From Sipunculus nudus (lineage: Eukaryota; Annelida; Sipuncula; Golfingiida; Sipunculidae), in the NCBI GenBank assembly GCA_026874595.1, contig CM049308.1:91887624-91951623 (forward strand): a DNA stretch of 64,000 nucleotides. Direction: 5' to 3'. The number at the start of each line of letters is the position of its first letter. Positions within the stretch are counted from its first letter, which is position 1. Below are positions 23,433 to 37,300 of this stretch, in pieces. The position numbers and the translations under genes are program-made. The notes beneath the pieces were generated by a model. That model searched no databases. It was not told the origin of the DNA and saw only the letters and a program-made list of their open reading frames with translations.

Positions 23433-24267
23433 GCCCGAGATGGACAGACGACATCTGTTCTGCGCCATCCAGCCAAATAGAATAATTCTTTGGATTTTGA
23501 TAGTGATCTCAATATGATCTGTATAATTACCGCCTTTGCTATCAGTTTCTCCGGCCTTGTTCCTCTAATTACTGCACGATATACGCTCGTCTATTTCAAA
23601 CACTGTAGGCTTTGTAGGATTTGTTGAGAGAATGCAGATTGATTTCCATTTGTTTTCTTACACCGGCATGGTTTTTATACATTTATAAATCTGTTTGAAA
23701 AAAACCGAGTTGTTGTTTATCATTCACCTTTATTTTGACTTCATGGGTATGCCTGAACCGCTCAACAAGAGAACATGTTCTAATGTTCTTAATCTCTGAA
23801 AGACGCACGGTCATCTGTCTTCTTCTATATCATCATACAGAAGATGCGCCAAATTAAAGCCATATTTTCACCTGGCATATCTGTAGAATTGATGTGATCT
23901 CTGTGTTATTCTGGTTACATATTAATGAACTGAAGTTAATTCCTGTTGTGAACAGTTCTGATAACGTGCTATGACGGATGTATAAATGAGCTTGTTTATC
24001 TGCAAGCTGTTAGTTAAACGCGGTACTCATGCTCATGATGACAAACATAAAACAAGTGACCCATGGGTCATGACGCTCAGCTGACTGGGAAGAGATTCGC
24101 AAAAGGAAATTTTATCACCAGAATGGTAGTATATACCCATTCAACTGAAGCATCAAACAGATTAACCAACAGGCCAAGATTTAGTCTGTATTTATATATC
24201 TCAAAAATAGAGAAAAATGTGTAAACTTTTAAAAACTAGAATACGGGTAACCGACAAGTGACTACAT

Positions 24268-25406
24268 GTATCTGCCAAAATCGGATAGTGAGGCATGGAT
24301 TGAGTGGCAAGGGGAAATAGAGTGAGGTATGTTGCATATTAGCATGGATGTCTGCAGCCTAAATGTGTATGTAGGTTGTGCCACCTACCACAAATCCAGA
24401 AATCTGTCCAAGTTGTATACACCTGCAAAATTTTAGGCAGAAAAGTCAAACCACTACATGTATATGAGCGATTTTTGCCCATGGCAGACAAACAGACAAA
24501 CACTGTGCAAAAATCTTTGCAGGTAATCCCTCTAGTTTTGTGTATGATAAAGACCTATGTGAGATCTAAACACATGCACAATTTTGGCCCAATCGGTCAA
24601 ATGGTTCCTGAGATATGAGCTTGGATGTGTCCAGCGTTAACTAGAATGTAGGTGGCGCCACCTGTCATAAAATCAAGAAAGCTGTCCACGATGTATAAAC
24701 CTGCAAAATTTTAGGCAGTTATGTCGAACCACTACAGAGAAATGAGTAATTTTAGGCCACGGCAGACTAACAGACAGACGCTGTGCAAACATTGTTACAG
24801 GTGGCGCCACCATTTTTTGTGTATGTTACAGAGCTATCAAAGGGCTACATTTGTATAAATTTTATTTCCTGATCGGTCAAACGGTTCCCGAGATATAAGC
24901 TTGGATGTCATCAGCGTGAACGTGAACGTAGGTGGCGCCACCTGTCATAAAATCAAGAAAGCTATCCTGGATGTATACACATGACGAATTTCAGGTGAAT
25001 TAGTCAATTCACTGCAGAGATATGAGTGATTTTAACCCAAGGCAGATGAACAGATGGACACTGTGCAAACATGGTTACAGGTGGCGCCACCATTTTTTGT
25101 GTATGTTATAAAGCAATCCAAGGTCTACATTTGTATCAATTTTATTTCCTGATCGGTCAAACGGTTCCCGAGATATGAGGGTTTATAAGTGGAAACAGAC
25201 CCACAAAAGGACACTGGATAGAGAGGAAAGGTCAGAGGTCAATGCAAATTGGTTAGGCACCAGTTCACATGTGACCCGATAATAGGTGTAAGTTTGGGAA
25301 AAATCGGTCCATTAGTCTCCGAGGAGCTCTCTGGAAACGAACGCCGCCACGGCGGAGGAACTCGGTCAGAAACATAGTATCCGCAAAACTTCGTTTTGGC
25401 GGATAC
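24268..25406 (+). mobile_element. TIR element with GTATCTGCCAAAA ends, copy 1
   Basis: Left end GTATCTGCCAAAATCGG, right end CGTTTTGGCGGATAC. The right end is itself a hairpin (TATCCGCAAAACTTCG / TTTTGGCGGATA). The inside holds repeated ~280-bp units, each with GTGGCGCCAC and a GATATGAG-type phrase. No protein is encoded. It is nested in copy B. Confidence 0.65.
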
Positions 25407-25410
25407 AAAA

Positions 25411-27130
25411 ATACAGGTGGCTCCACCAGTCTGCAGAAACTAATAAAAACACTTAATGGTCAATATCCATGCAAAAAATCATGGTGATCTCTGCATTAGT
25501 TGTTCAGATACTTCAGTTTTTGTATCAAATTGTCCATTATTCTGAGGGATACTTCAGAGTCCTATAGCTTGAAGGATATGGGTAACAGAGAACTAATTTC
25601 AAGTTTCCACAGGCACCTTTCATGGGCCTCCTTGCATGACAAGAATGAAGATTCTAGGTCCAGTTGTTGCGATTTGTACCCTGTTGACAGATAACCACAT
25701 CTTTAAAGGTCTCAAAAAAAAAGAAAAAAATTCGTAAAAATTTGAAAAAAAATAGAGGTGGCACACCCAGTCTGCAGAAACTGATGGAACAGCTCATGAT
25801 CAATATGTATGCCGAAAATCATGACCATCAGTGTTGTAGTTATTGAAATACTGCAGTTTTTGTATCAAATTTTCCATTATTCATGGGGGGGGGGGTATTT
25901 TGGACCCATACAGCTTAAAGAATATGGGTAACAGAGACCTAATTTCAAGTTTCCATGGAGACTTTTCATGGGTCTCCCTGTGTGTCAAGAATGAAGATTC
26001 TTGGTCCAGTTTTTATGATTTGTGCCCTGTTAACAGATGTTCATATCTTTAAAGGTCTCAAAAATACAGAAAAATTTCGTAAAAAAAAACGAACAAATAC
26101 AGGTGGTGCCACCAGTCTGCAGAAACTTATGAAACACTCCATGATCAATATCCATGCAAACAATTATGGTTATCTCTGCATTAGTTGTTCAAATACTTTA
26201 GCTTTTGTATCAAATTTTCCATTATTCTGAGCTGTACTTTGGAGTGCCATAGCTCAAAGGATATGGGTAACAGAGACCAAATTTCAGGTTTCCATGGAGA
26301 CTTATCATGGGTCTCCCTGTGTGTCAAGAACGAAGATTCTAGGTCCAGTCGTTACGATTTGTACCCTGTTGACAGATAACTACATCCTTAAAAGTCTAAA
26401 AATGGAGAAAACAATTCGTGAACATTGAAAAATACAGGTGGCGCCACCAGTCTGCACAAACTGATGAAACATCTCATGATCAATATGTATGTCGAAAATC
26501 ATGACCATCAGTGATGTAGTTAATGAGATATTGAAGTTTTTGTATGAAATTTTTGACTATTCTGGGGGGTAATTTTGGGCCCCATAGCTCGAAGGATATG
26601 GGTAACAGAGACCTAATTTCTGGTTTCCATGGAGACTTTTCATAGGTCTCTCAGTGTGTCGAAAATGAAGATTCTAGGTCCAGTCATTACGATTTGTGCC
26701 ACGCTAACAGATGACAGCATCCTCAAAGGTCTCAAAAATAGAGGAAAAAATCGTAAAAAATCAAACAGTACAGGTGGCGCCACCAGTCTGCAGGAACTGA
26801 TTGAACATCTCATGATCAAAATGTATGCCAAAAATGAAGACCATCAGTGATGTAGTTATTGAGATATTGAAGTTTTTGTATGAAATTTTTTACTATTCTG
26901 GGGGGTACTTTGGGGCCCGATAGCTCAAAGGATATGGGTAACAGAGACCTAATTTCTGGTTTCCAAGGAGATTTTTCATGGACCTCTCAGTGTGTCAAGA
27001 ATTAAGATTCTAAGTTCAGTCTTTATGATTTGTGCCTTGTTAACAGATGTTCACATTTTTTAAGGTCTCAAAAATAGAGAAAAAAATTCGTAAAAAATCG
27101 AAAAATACAGGTGGCGCCACCAGTCTGCAG
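25411..27130 (+). repeat. Six-unit tandem array, ~338-bp period
   Basis: The marker GGTGGCGCCACCAGTCTGCA or a variant starts near 25412, 25755, 26100, 26436, 26771 and 27108. Each unit then has ATCTCATGATCAATATG, a block around GATATGGGTAACAGAGACC and a GATTTGTGCC...TTAACAGATG end. The units look like amplified copies of the segment that normally lies beside the hairpin end of this repeat family. Confidence 0.85.
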
Positions 27131-27470
27131 GAAGTGATGTAACATCTCATGATCAATATGTATGCCAAAAATCATGACCATCAGTCAAGTAGTTAATGAG
27201 ATATTGAAGTTTTTGTATGAAATTTTTGACTTTTCTGGGGGGTACTTTGGGGCCATATAGCTCGAAGGATATGGGTAACAGAGACCTAATTTCTGGTTTG
27301 CAAGGAGATTTTTTATGGACCTCTCAGAATCCTAAGTTACAAGGTTCTAGGTCCAGCGGTTACGATTTGTGCCTGGTTAACGGACGGACAGACGGACAGA
27401 CGGACAGACGGACGACGGACAAAGAGTGATCGCTATAGCTCAGATGACTTTCAGTCAGCTGAGCTAAAAA

Positions 27471-30400
27471 CTTGTGATCCGAGGTGGTTGATCGCTATTA
27501 ATGATGAGAGCATGTGAAGCAACACTATCGATCTTTTGTCATTGGAAAACCTGGTTCTTAATTATAATTTGCAGCTATAGATGTCCTTGCCAGATGTGTT
27601 TGGACGTTCGGTGGCAAATTGGGAGGGCCCCCACATGTTATAAACATGTGGATCCAAACAAAACGGAACGAATCAGCGCTTTTTGGCTTACTTTTATAAA
27701 ATGTTAAATTAAGAGATTTTCTTTATTTAACACACGTGAAATATTGGAATAGAAAGTGTGACAGTTGTAGCCTTTGTCTATATATAATGGCCCTGTGAAT
27801 AAAGGAAAATTAAACATCGAGGTGAAGGCCATGCCCCCTATTTCAGTAGTCTTTACCGACCCTCCCATCAGTGGTCGTTTCTTAACAAACTAAGACCTGG
27901 TGATTCCGATTTACCACGGAGCTGAATTCTTCCGCTGAGCCATATCTGCCCATATGAAATTTAATACCCATACCTCACCATGCTCATGCAAATTTTATAC
28001 CCATATCTGCCAACATGCAAATTGCAACTTCCCAGTCATACCTGGAAAACCCCGAAAAGAAACTAATATATATAAAGAACTGTAATTTACATATGGAAAC
28101 TTTAAAAAATGCGTCATTTGGCGTTGGTGCATCAACAGATAATTATAAGTGGATAGCAAGCGTCCATCAAGACATGCGCTTCTGTAAAAACGTTTCGAAT
28201 CTAATAAGCAACTGTCTGGAAGATGAAATACTGATAAAATTGTAATTCACACATGTACTAATGAGGGGAAAAATTATATTGCTGATAAAAAATAAATTAA
28301 AGAATGGTGCATATTTATTTATTTATGAAAGTGTCGCATTCCGACATTGATATATAGTGCATACATGCATCTTAGTAAAAGTTTTCAAGAAGTAAGAAAC
28401 AAGCAAAAGAATTAAACCAGGAAAGGTAAATGAACAAACGGACCTAAGACAATTCGAAGATAGAACAAGGCAAATACCTTTATTGGATAAAAAAAAGGAA
28501 GGAACACAGTTAAGTATTTATGACTAACAAATTTTCGGGTTCTACAAAAAAGAGAACCCCAAGAGTAGATTTCTTTCACGAGGGGCATGAGTACAATTAG
28601 ATACAAAATTAAAATAAAATAAGTATATAATCATTTACACAAATGTTCATGTATTCACGTCGGTTTAGTTTACAAATTCTATCGTTCCTGACACCGATGG
28701 CTCTTCTAGTTCAATGTGCTGGTGCTGAGGTGTTAAACTATAGAAATCTGCAGTCAAAAAAATGCAAACCTCCGCCATGCGGGGGCCCTATTATGGGATG
28801 CTCCCTAGACCGTGTTTGAATTCACTTACTCGGCCCCTATTCACAGGTTCATTCGTGCATAAGTCACTATACATTAGCGAATATTCCTTGATGACTTTCC
28901 AGAATCCGGACCATGTGCCTGGAACCACACATAAATGTAATTGAAAATTACCTGAAAATTCTATGAGATTCCGTTCATGACTCCATGAGTTATGTTGTGA
29001 ACAAACACGCACAAACATACCTGACACTAACGGCGATGCACGCATGCTCTCCTGGCGGAGAAAAACAGTTGTTTTAAGACAGTGCCGGTCACATGTTTAC
29101 AGATATGCTACAATGTTGATCAGCGATCTCCTCTGTGTGTATTCGTGAAAAGTCTCTCATGTGATTTTTTTATGTGGTGTTTCCGTCATTATTTGACTGG
29201 CCCAGTCCATGAAATAGTTAAGACTTAATTTATTGTTGCTCGACAGAGAAATCAAACGTCCCCACGTTGTATCGCACTAAGTATCGGTACTGCCATCTTG
29301 CGGCAAACCTATATAACTAATTTACCACTATCTGACCCTCTTATTTCATGGACTGGTAATCTTGCCCGGTTCCCGGACGGTCAGCGCCACACATCATCGC
29401 CTCGCTGAACTAAGGTCTCTTCTAGGGACGTCAGCAGTGATCTTTCCCAGAATCTTTTTTTCAAAACCAACATGGTTCATACAGTCATCGCCTATTTCGG
29501 ACTTCAAATTAGCTACTAATATTCCCATTTAATTTGTCTTAATATTTTAGGCTGTCGCTTATGTTGAGTTCGGCGAGACTTTAAAAACACTATACACCTC
29601 AGCCTCAGTGTTAACGTTTATCGGACCACCACTCTTGACAGTAGGACTGTACCGGCTGACTGAAACGATTACGATTCGCGAGTCGCAATTTGACAGTTAA
29701 GCACGGGTTCGGACAAAATGCTGCCAGCTGCTCTTGTCATCTCGGTAGGGAATTTTCTGGACCTGTCGGTACAAAATTGTTGCGATAGTGTCTACAATAT
29801 GCACTAACATTTGGCCCATGGACCGTAATATTCGTTCTGTAGAGATATATCATAGGACACGAAGGTCCATGTGTGGTATATACCTGATTTCAGTGCGAAT
29901 GTTACTCAGCGGGTCGAACTGTGGAACCGCTGTTGGCGTTCTCATAGCAACGATCCCAACTCACATGAGGCATGACGACCTGATATGCAAATACGGGGGA
30001 ATCGTCAGGCCCTCAAAGAGCCTTGTGACGCCTTAATATACAAATATCAGGGATTCACAATACGGACTTTACAGGGCTTAAGTGATAAGAGCTGGCACTG
30101 AGTTAAGTCTATCGGTACATGGAATCACGTTTTATTTTTAAGCATTTTATTAGTGAACGCAAATAATAAAGCCCAGGCGCAGGGCTAGTCATTATACATA
30201 CGTTCATATGTGCATAAATGGGTTAAAAAAACCACAGAGGTGTTTTACACGCAGAGCCTATGCCATAGGGCCTGCGTGAACTCAGGGATTCCCTGTAAAT
30301 GATGTCACTCCATCATTTTCAGGATCTATGATCCATTGTAAAACATTTCTGCCAGTTTACACATAAATGAATACTCATATATACGCGTCATACATGAAAA

Positions 30401-31354
30401 CACAGCTATTTTTCACGCATATATATATATTTATATATATATATATACATACATACATACATACATACCTGGCTTCGTCTGTATACATATATATGTACGT
30501 GTGTATATATATGTGTGTGTGTGTGTACCCGCACAATGAAACAGAGCTCTATACATGCAGAGCGATTTTTTACTGACATGTGGCACTCATGCATTGGGCC
30601 GTCATGGGCCAAAGAGTTCCCGCGAAATAGCCGACAGACGGAGAGGCTCCATTTTCTTGTTGCATTTCTGGTAATATCTGCAGTTTTATTCATCAACGGT
30701 ACGTACACATTAGTTCTGAAGAAATTTTCCAGGGCATACACGAGCATATATGGTTTTTAAGCGAAAGGCGATTAAACAAGGCATAACGAATTTCAACACA
30801 TTCCTTGAAATTCATAATGAAAAATCAGTGTATAATATTAGAGGATTTGTAGTTAAGATTTGGGCCAATTTCAAGGCGTGCGTTATTGGGATTGTGTACA
30901 TGTGAGCAAATCCTGTTGTAAAACAAATTCTTTCCTCCCATGGTTGCATCTATATTTTTAATGATTTAGGTGTGAATTCGAATTTAATATCGGTTCCATT
31001 TATATTTTTCAAGGAATTGAAATATAATCAGCCCGTAAAAATTAATCATGCTCAGACCAGGCCTTACATCTGGATACCCAGAGCATGGCCGTATCTCCAA
31101 CTTTTTTGTCGACATGCACATTCCCGTTTTTTTTTTGTATCTATAATTTATCCAATCGATTAACAGTGTCCTATTAATTAATCTACAGCGTTGTGTATAA
31201 TTTGTCCTTTGAAGCCGGAAACGTCCAATAAGAAATGCAAAAGCGGAACGATTCAAAAATCTTTTTCGTAACACTGAAACTGGTATGATGGTATCGTCCT
31301 CCTGAGCGAGATGTCTCTTTGTGGAGCTGGAGTTTACCAGAGATAATAGTCTGG
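27471..31354. other. Intergenic region upstream of FNTB
   Basis: No gene is recognised. Microsatellites lie at 30419-30527. A CTGCCATCTTGCGGC motif at 29290 resembles a CTCF site. One ORF at 30578-30698 looks like a possible signal-anchor exon but has no partner. The FNTB promoter should be just left of 31355; no clear TATA box is seen there. Confidence 0.45.
30419..30527. repeat. TA, ACAT and TG microsatellites
   Basis: TA runs, five to six CATA units, and a GTGTGT run, with short unique DNA between. Confidence 0.9.
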
Positions 31355-34300
31355 ATGTCAATATTTTACTTTACACCGCCGCACTGCATGGCCACCTGTC
31401 GGCGATTTGACGAAATGGATTTTAGGTTTTTGAGCGAAAATTTTGAAGACGAAAGAGCGAAAGATGACGGAGTCCACACCAACACATACTGGGAACAAGT
31501 AAGATATGAAACTCGTGTAATCGAAGTAAAATAGGCGAACTGTCATATCGCTGAAATGGGGGCCACATGACATGCATGTAGTGAATCCTTATTATCGCCC
31601 ACTTGCCCAGCCCAGCTGTCATGAAACTGGGAACTGTCCAATGAAAATAAGCTCTTTCCTGGAGTCTTCAGTACTTCCTTAAACTGCATCTTAAAAACAA
31701 TCTGTAGCCCAATATTTTGCACGACTTTGACTCACGCACCTCCTCGAGGCACAACATTTCTGTGATCAGAAACGTTTTTATGTCAAGCTGCTTGTAAGTT
31801 GTATCTTAATTTTGCCACTTATTTTTGTCTGCATCTTACGTGAATCCTAGACATCATACCATCCATCCTTATATACTCATAACCTCGCCCAGATATTGCA
31901 TGAGTGATCCTCCAGTCGCTCCCAATATTTTACTTTATTTCCTTTCATTTTGGACATATTATCACCACATTAGATGATCATTCTGTAGAGAAATGAAATA
32001 TATTTTAGTCGGATCAGAATAATTTAGAACAAATTTAAAATTATCTCTTTTCTTTAAAAATTTGTAAAGTGTAATTGTAAAATGTATGGAGTGACTTTAT
32101 AATGCAGGCTAAATTTGACACAATTATAGAATATGTGCCATATTTATATTAACTGTATTTTTGTGGTGATAGTATCAAGGAATCTGCATTCAATAATATT
32201 ACTGCATAAAAAGGTGCAGAGTAAATGCTAGAACTTAAATCAAGTGAAAGAAATTGCACAAAAGCAGATATTGTGTTTATGTTGGGGACAATTATGAAAG
32301 GGATGCTTACATGTAATATTTGACAAAAAGTAGTAATTTATTCTAATGGCTAAGAAATTTAGCTAAATGTTGTGTATAAATGAAAACAGATTCACATTTA
32401 AATATTGCAACCTGAGAAATGAAAACTGCCTCTTAATCAGAGACAATGAACTGTGTGACCTATGCAAAGAGAGCTGCACTGCTGGCACCTGGTACATTGC
32501 AACAAGTTTACCTTAATTAGTGTTAACTGTCCATATGTGGTTGAGCAGACATTTTTTGCCACTTATCACTGCTTATAAGAACAATATTCTACCAAGCTCT
32601 GTTTAAAGTGGAAAAGCACTTTCAAAATAGCATGTTATCTAAGTGATCAAACTATTTTTTTTAATGTTGAATACAACACTTTGTTGCCAACATACCATCA
32701 TTTCACTATTTGTGGAATGTCTCTTCCTTCTCTCCATCTGTATACACATACATCTTTATTTTACACCATCATGCCACCAGTCTTTATATGTGCACACATT
32801 GATTATGAACATATAAAATTATCTGCCTGTTAAGTTCTTTATTTTAAATAAATAATGTAAATCATGAAGATGGAAGTGCCATGAATACATAACTGCATGA
32901 TAGGGGTTCTGAAGAATCAGGAGCTACTCAACACAGACAGGGTTGAATATTGTTCTTTTTAGAGGTAAAAACCTTTTCTCAGTGTTTTTTTTTTGCTACT
33001 ACAAAAGATCCTGTATTTCATTATCATTCAAAATGTTCACTGTCCCCTCTACTTTAACCAGTCATGTGATTGTGTTTTCAGGACACTGTGGAAGAATCAA
33101 TACATGAGTGTTTCAAAGCTTTCAAAAACAAACTGGAACTGAATGATGGGTAAGTGATAATTTTACATTAGGTATAATAGATATGAGAGTATGCAACATG
33201 TAAGTGTACTAGTGAAATACCATCCATACAGTGGAATCTTCCAAGTGCAGACCAGTGTAGCGGACCCGGCTTTTCCAGTCCAGTCGCTCCAGGGGTTTGT
33301 CTTGGGGGGGGGGGGGTTTCAGGAATTTTATAAAATTACTGGTGAGTTCAAACCACTTAACTGCTTCTTATTCTCAATCACGAAGAATGACAACTTCTCA
33401 AAAGTGGTATAAAAATCATGTTTAAACAATAAACGTAACTTATGTTCAGAACAGCGGAACCCGCTAAATGGACTCCAGGCCCAAGCCAATCTTCCGTGGG
33501 CCCATGGTCAGCAACCATGTTTACTTCACCACTCTCATCCTAATCTGAGGCCATCTCTATCTGTCTGACCCATATCACTCTTATTAAACAGTTCCCCAAC
33601 CTACCGAGGAGTCCCCGCGACTGAAAAACTCTTCAGTCCTCTCCCTCTCTCTGTCTAACGGCAGCGAATCTTCAACAATTCTCTGTCCATGCATTGTCTA
33701 CGTTCAGCCTTTTTCTCTGCCTCCCTCTACATCCAGGCACCTATCTCTCTGGCTACAACTACCATAAAAACCCTTGGCTACTGTAAAACTTATCAACCAA
33801 AAGGCGGAGGGGGGGGGGGGGGGGGATGGTCTGCCACACCAGATTTGTTAAAGCACTAAACACTCTAAACATTTTAAAAGTTTTACTGAAAATTATGCTA
33901 ATTAAGCTTTTTTACTCTTTTTTTATAGCAGCATTAATTTTATCCTTTTTTTTCATTAAAAGAGTTTTGAGACCTAATATTACTATACAAAGGTAAGTCT
34001 AATTAGATCAAGAATGGGATACTTCACAATTTTCCTGTGCAAAAGGTATTTGGATGTAATGCAACATGCAGAGGTGCATAGACCTTTGCATGTTTCTGAA
34101 TTTTTAAATTTTAGTGTGATGCACATATTTACTCAGTCTGTGGTAGAAATGGGAGAGCTGAGTGGAGAGTTGTTGCTGATTGTTCCCCCAAGGGGACACA
34201 TGTTGTTTTCAGTGCCATCGTCTGTCGTGTCATTGTCAGTTGTCTGTAGGATCCTGTGAACCCCATAACTTTTGAAGTGTTGCACATTTTGTCCACACAT

Positions 34301-37300
34301 TTTGACACACCACTTGTTTCCACAAAGTTCTTGGACGTATGGGAAAACTGGTGACCTTAATGTGGATCTTCAAGGTCAAATAGGCCAAATTATAGCGCAT
34401 CTTCTTTAGGATTTCTTGTGAATGTGAAAACATATGAAGAAATGCATATTTATCCCTCAAACTTGACACACGATGTTTCCATCAAGTTCTTGGAAGAGTT
34501 CAAGTACAGGTGACCTTGACCTTGATGTTCAAGGTCAAAACTGTAACACTAGGAATACTGTAAAGTGCCTAACAGAATACACGTATTGTATTAGGATACC
34601 GTAATGTCATTAACAAATTAGCAAAATTTGTATGGAGTCCACCTTTGTCTTATATTTGGGGCATCACTGTGAATCTAATCCGGAGTGTCATGAAAAATGA
34701 CCGAGAGTGAGGGAAAATAGGGGTATTTATGGTTGTTTTCTTTTTGAAATTTACCATATTTTCTTAAAAATACCAATCTAATTTTTTATATAAAGGCTAA
34801 TTTGATTTTTAAACTACTTTTACAGTGGAACACAGTGTTCTGTACAGTTCAGTACCCTCACATAGTTCACCATTATCACGAACCAATCACATATCGCTTG
34901 GCATGTCATCTGATTATGGTAAGCATATCAGCGTTAATCTTTTTATACAGCCACAAGGTGGTGCTACCCTAGTGGCCAAATTCACTACTTCCGGCAGCAA
35001 TTTTTATTCAGTAGCATAAGCCAAATACTGCACATTGTGAAATAATACCTCCTATTAAATTTTTATTTTAAGCGCCACATGACATCCTCTAGCTTGGCAC
35101 ACATACCCTGCAGATATATCCGATAGGGGTCACAAATAGTAATACAGGTAAAACATTGCTAGATATACCTACATGCATTTATTTTTTAAAGGTTTAAAAA
35201 ATTTACTGAGGACACTGACGCTTACTAGTCAGGTGCAAGGTGGCAGGAAAAACTGCTAGGTGCATCCGCTTTCTGCAGCCTGGCGTTAACACATTCCAGA
35301 CAATTGTATCAGCAGATCATTCATCTGTATGCTGAATGTTTTGTAAAACAAATAAAACATTACTAGTATTTATTGTTTGTTGTGTGTGAATACATGGTAA
35401 TCTAAGGTTTTTGGTTGAATTCTATCATATAAGGTAGAGCTGGGAGCAGGTTTGAGCAAAATTTGGGTGCGTATTCTATTACAGACTTTAGTGGAAGTAA
35501 TATGTGTGCATTGATAGGTAAACTTGCTGAGCAAAATCGGGGTGCATATTCTAATGAGGCAGTGTATTCCCTTAGGCACTTTACAGTATTGTTACCCCCT
35601 TAACTGGGAGTATGGTACTGAAGATTTTTTCCTCATATTTGACACATTTGTTTCTGCCATGTTCTCTGAGCTGACCATGATCTTCAAGTTCAAATCTGCT
35701 GAAATGTATAATTATTAAAAGCATATAACTTTTGAAGTATTGCACATTTTGTCTTAAAGTTTGACACACAACTTGCTTCAACCAAGTTCTTTGACGTGTT
35801 TGAAAACTGGTAACGTTGACCAGGATCTTCTGGGTCAAATCTGCTAAAATACAAAATCATTGTGAGAACCCCATAACTTATGAAGTATTGCATTACTGGG
35901 TTCTCATAAGAGTTCAAGTATTGGGGACCCTGACTTTCATCTTCAAGGACAAAATCTGCAAAATTCTGGGATTATCATGACCCCAATAAAAGTTTAAGAA
36001 CCATATATTTTATTCTAATTTCACACACGTTCTTTTTATCACATTCTCAGATAACTGGTGATCTTCAAGGTCAGATCTCCTGATTTAAAAGTTTTCTGAA
36101 ATGCCATAACTAAAGATAGTGCATATTTTATTCCCCTCAAGTTTTGGGATAGACCATTGGGGGGTGGGGGCCTATATATAGAGTTTCACTCTTTCTTACT
36201 CTCCTCTTTTCTGGAATGCCTGCTCTTTTTTGGTCATTTACATTTGGCAGGCCTGGTTAAAATCAAGATATTTATCTCACACATTGCCTGTAACAATGAT
36301 GTGATAATTGAACAAATGTTTTTACAAGACGTTGAAAAGAATGAGTATATCATTTATCATTTAATTGTCTTTATATAAAATCCTATCCCTTTGAATTCCA
36401 GCCTACCAGTGCTCAACAGAGATAGGCATAAAGCATTTCTAATCAAAGGCTTGCAGCACCTGTCAGAATCCTATGAGGTGAGTTAAGAACAGCACAAGGC
36501 CGAAGATTTTAGTTAAGGATGTTGTTATATCACTCTGCACTAATGCCTTACATGAACTTAAAAATGAGTATATATTGGTAATAATTTTTTTAGCTCAGCT
36601 GACTTTCAGTCATGCTGGGCTATAGCGATGGGTCTTTGTCAGGCGTCCTTCTGTCTGTCCGTCCGGCCGGCCGTCCGTCCGTTAGCAGGGCACAAATCAT
36701 AACCCTAGGGGCTAGGGCCATGAATCCTATGCAGTCTTAGAGGTTATAAAAAGATCTCCTTGCAAACCTGAAATTAGGTCACTGCGACCTTTATTCTCGA
36801 AGTTATGGGGTGTGTTTGCACCCCCCAGAAATAACTCTTTGAGACAAAATTTTCATCCCAAACCTTCCATCTTTCACATACAGCTCACCTACCAACAGGG
36901 GAAGAACCATAATTTTTTTTTTAGGTCAAAAGGTCAAAGGTCAAGGTCACAGGGGCCTCCTCTTTGAAAAGCCTGTGGATGCATTTTAAGCCAACCCTTT
37001 CATCCCAATTCTTTGATCTTTCACATATAGCTCACCTACTGAGTTGGAGAAGAATCCTATAGATTTTGAGGTCACAAGGTCAAAGGTCAGGGTCACAGGA
37101 TCCACTTCTTTGAAAAGGTAGTGGACACATTTCAAGCTAGACTTTTCATTCCAAACCTTCCAGCACTGACATCGCTTCTCTGCCAACAGGGGAAAAGACC
37201 TGTTGATTTTGAGGTCAAAGGTCAAGTTCACAGCACCCACTTCTTGTGTGGAGTCATTTTCAGGCAAACTTTTCAATCTGTACCTTTATCTGTCATATAT

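Larger units (their letters stand above)
24051..27470 (+). repeat. Composite repeat with fixed ends, copy B (3.4 kb, array cargo)
   Basis: The left end is ACAAGTGACCCATGGGTCAT then GACGCTCAGCTGAC; the right end is the hairpin AGCTCAGATGACT/AGTCAGCTGAGCT at 27437-27465, preceded by a GGACA microsatellite. Its cargo is a nested inverted-repeat element (24268-25406) followed by a six-unit ~338-bp array. Same ends as copy A, but entirely different interior. Confidence 0.8.

Noticed and set aside
24268..27130. Regularly spaced repeats as a CRISPR-like array
   Set aside because: The units are ~280-340 bp and homologous over their full length, in a spliced eukaryotic genome. They are tandem satellite-type repeats.
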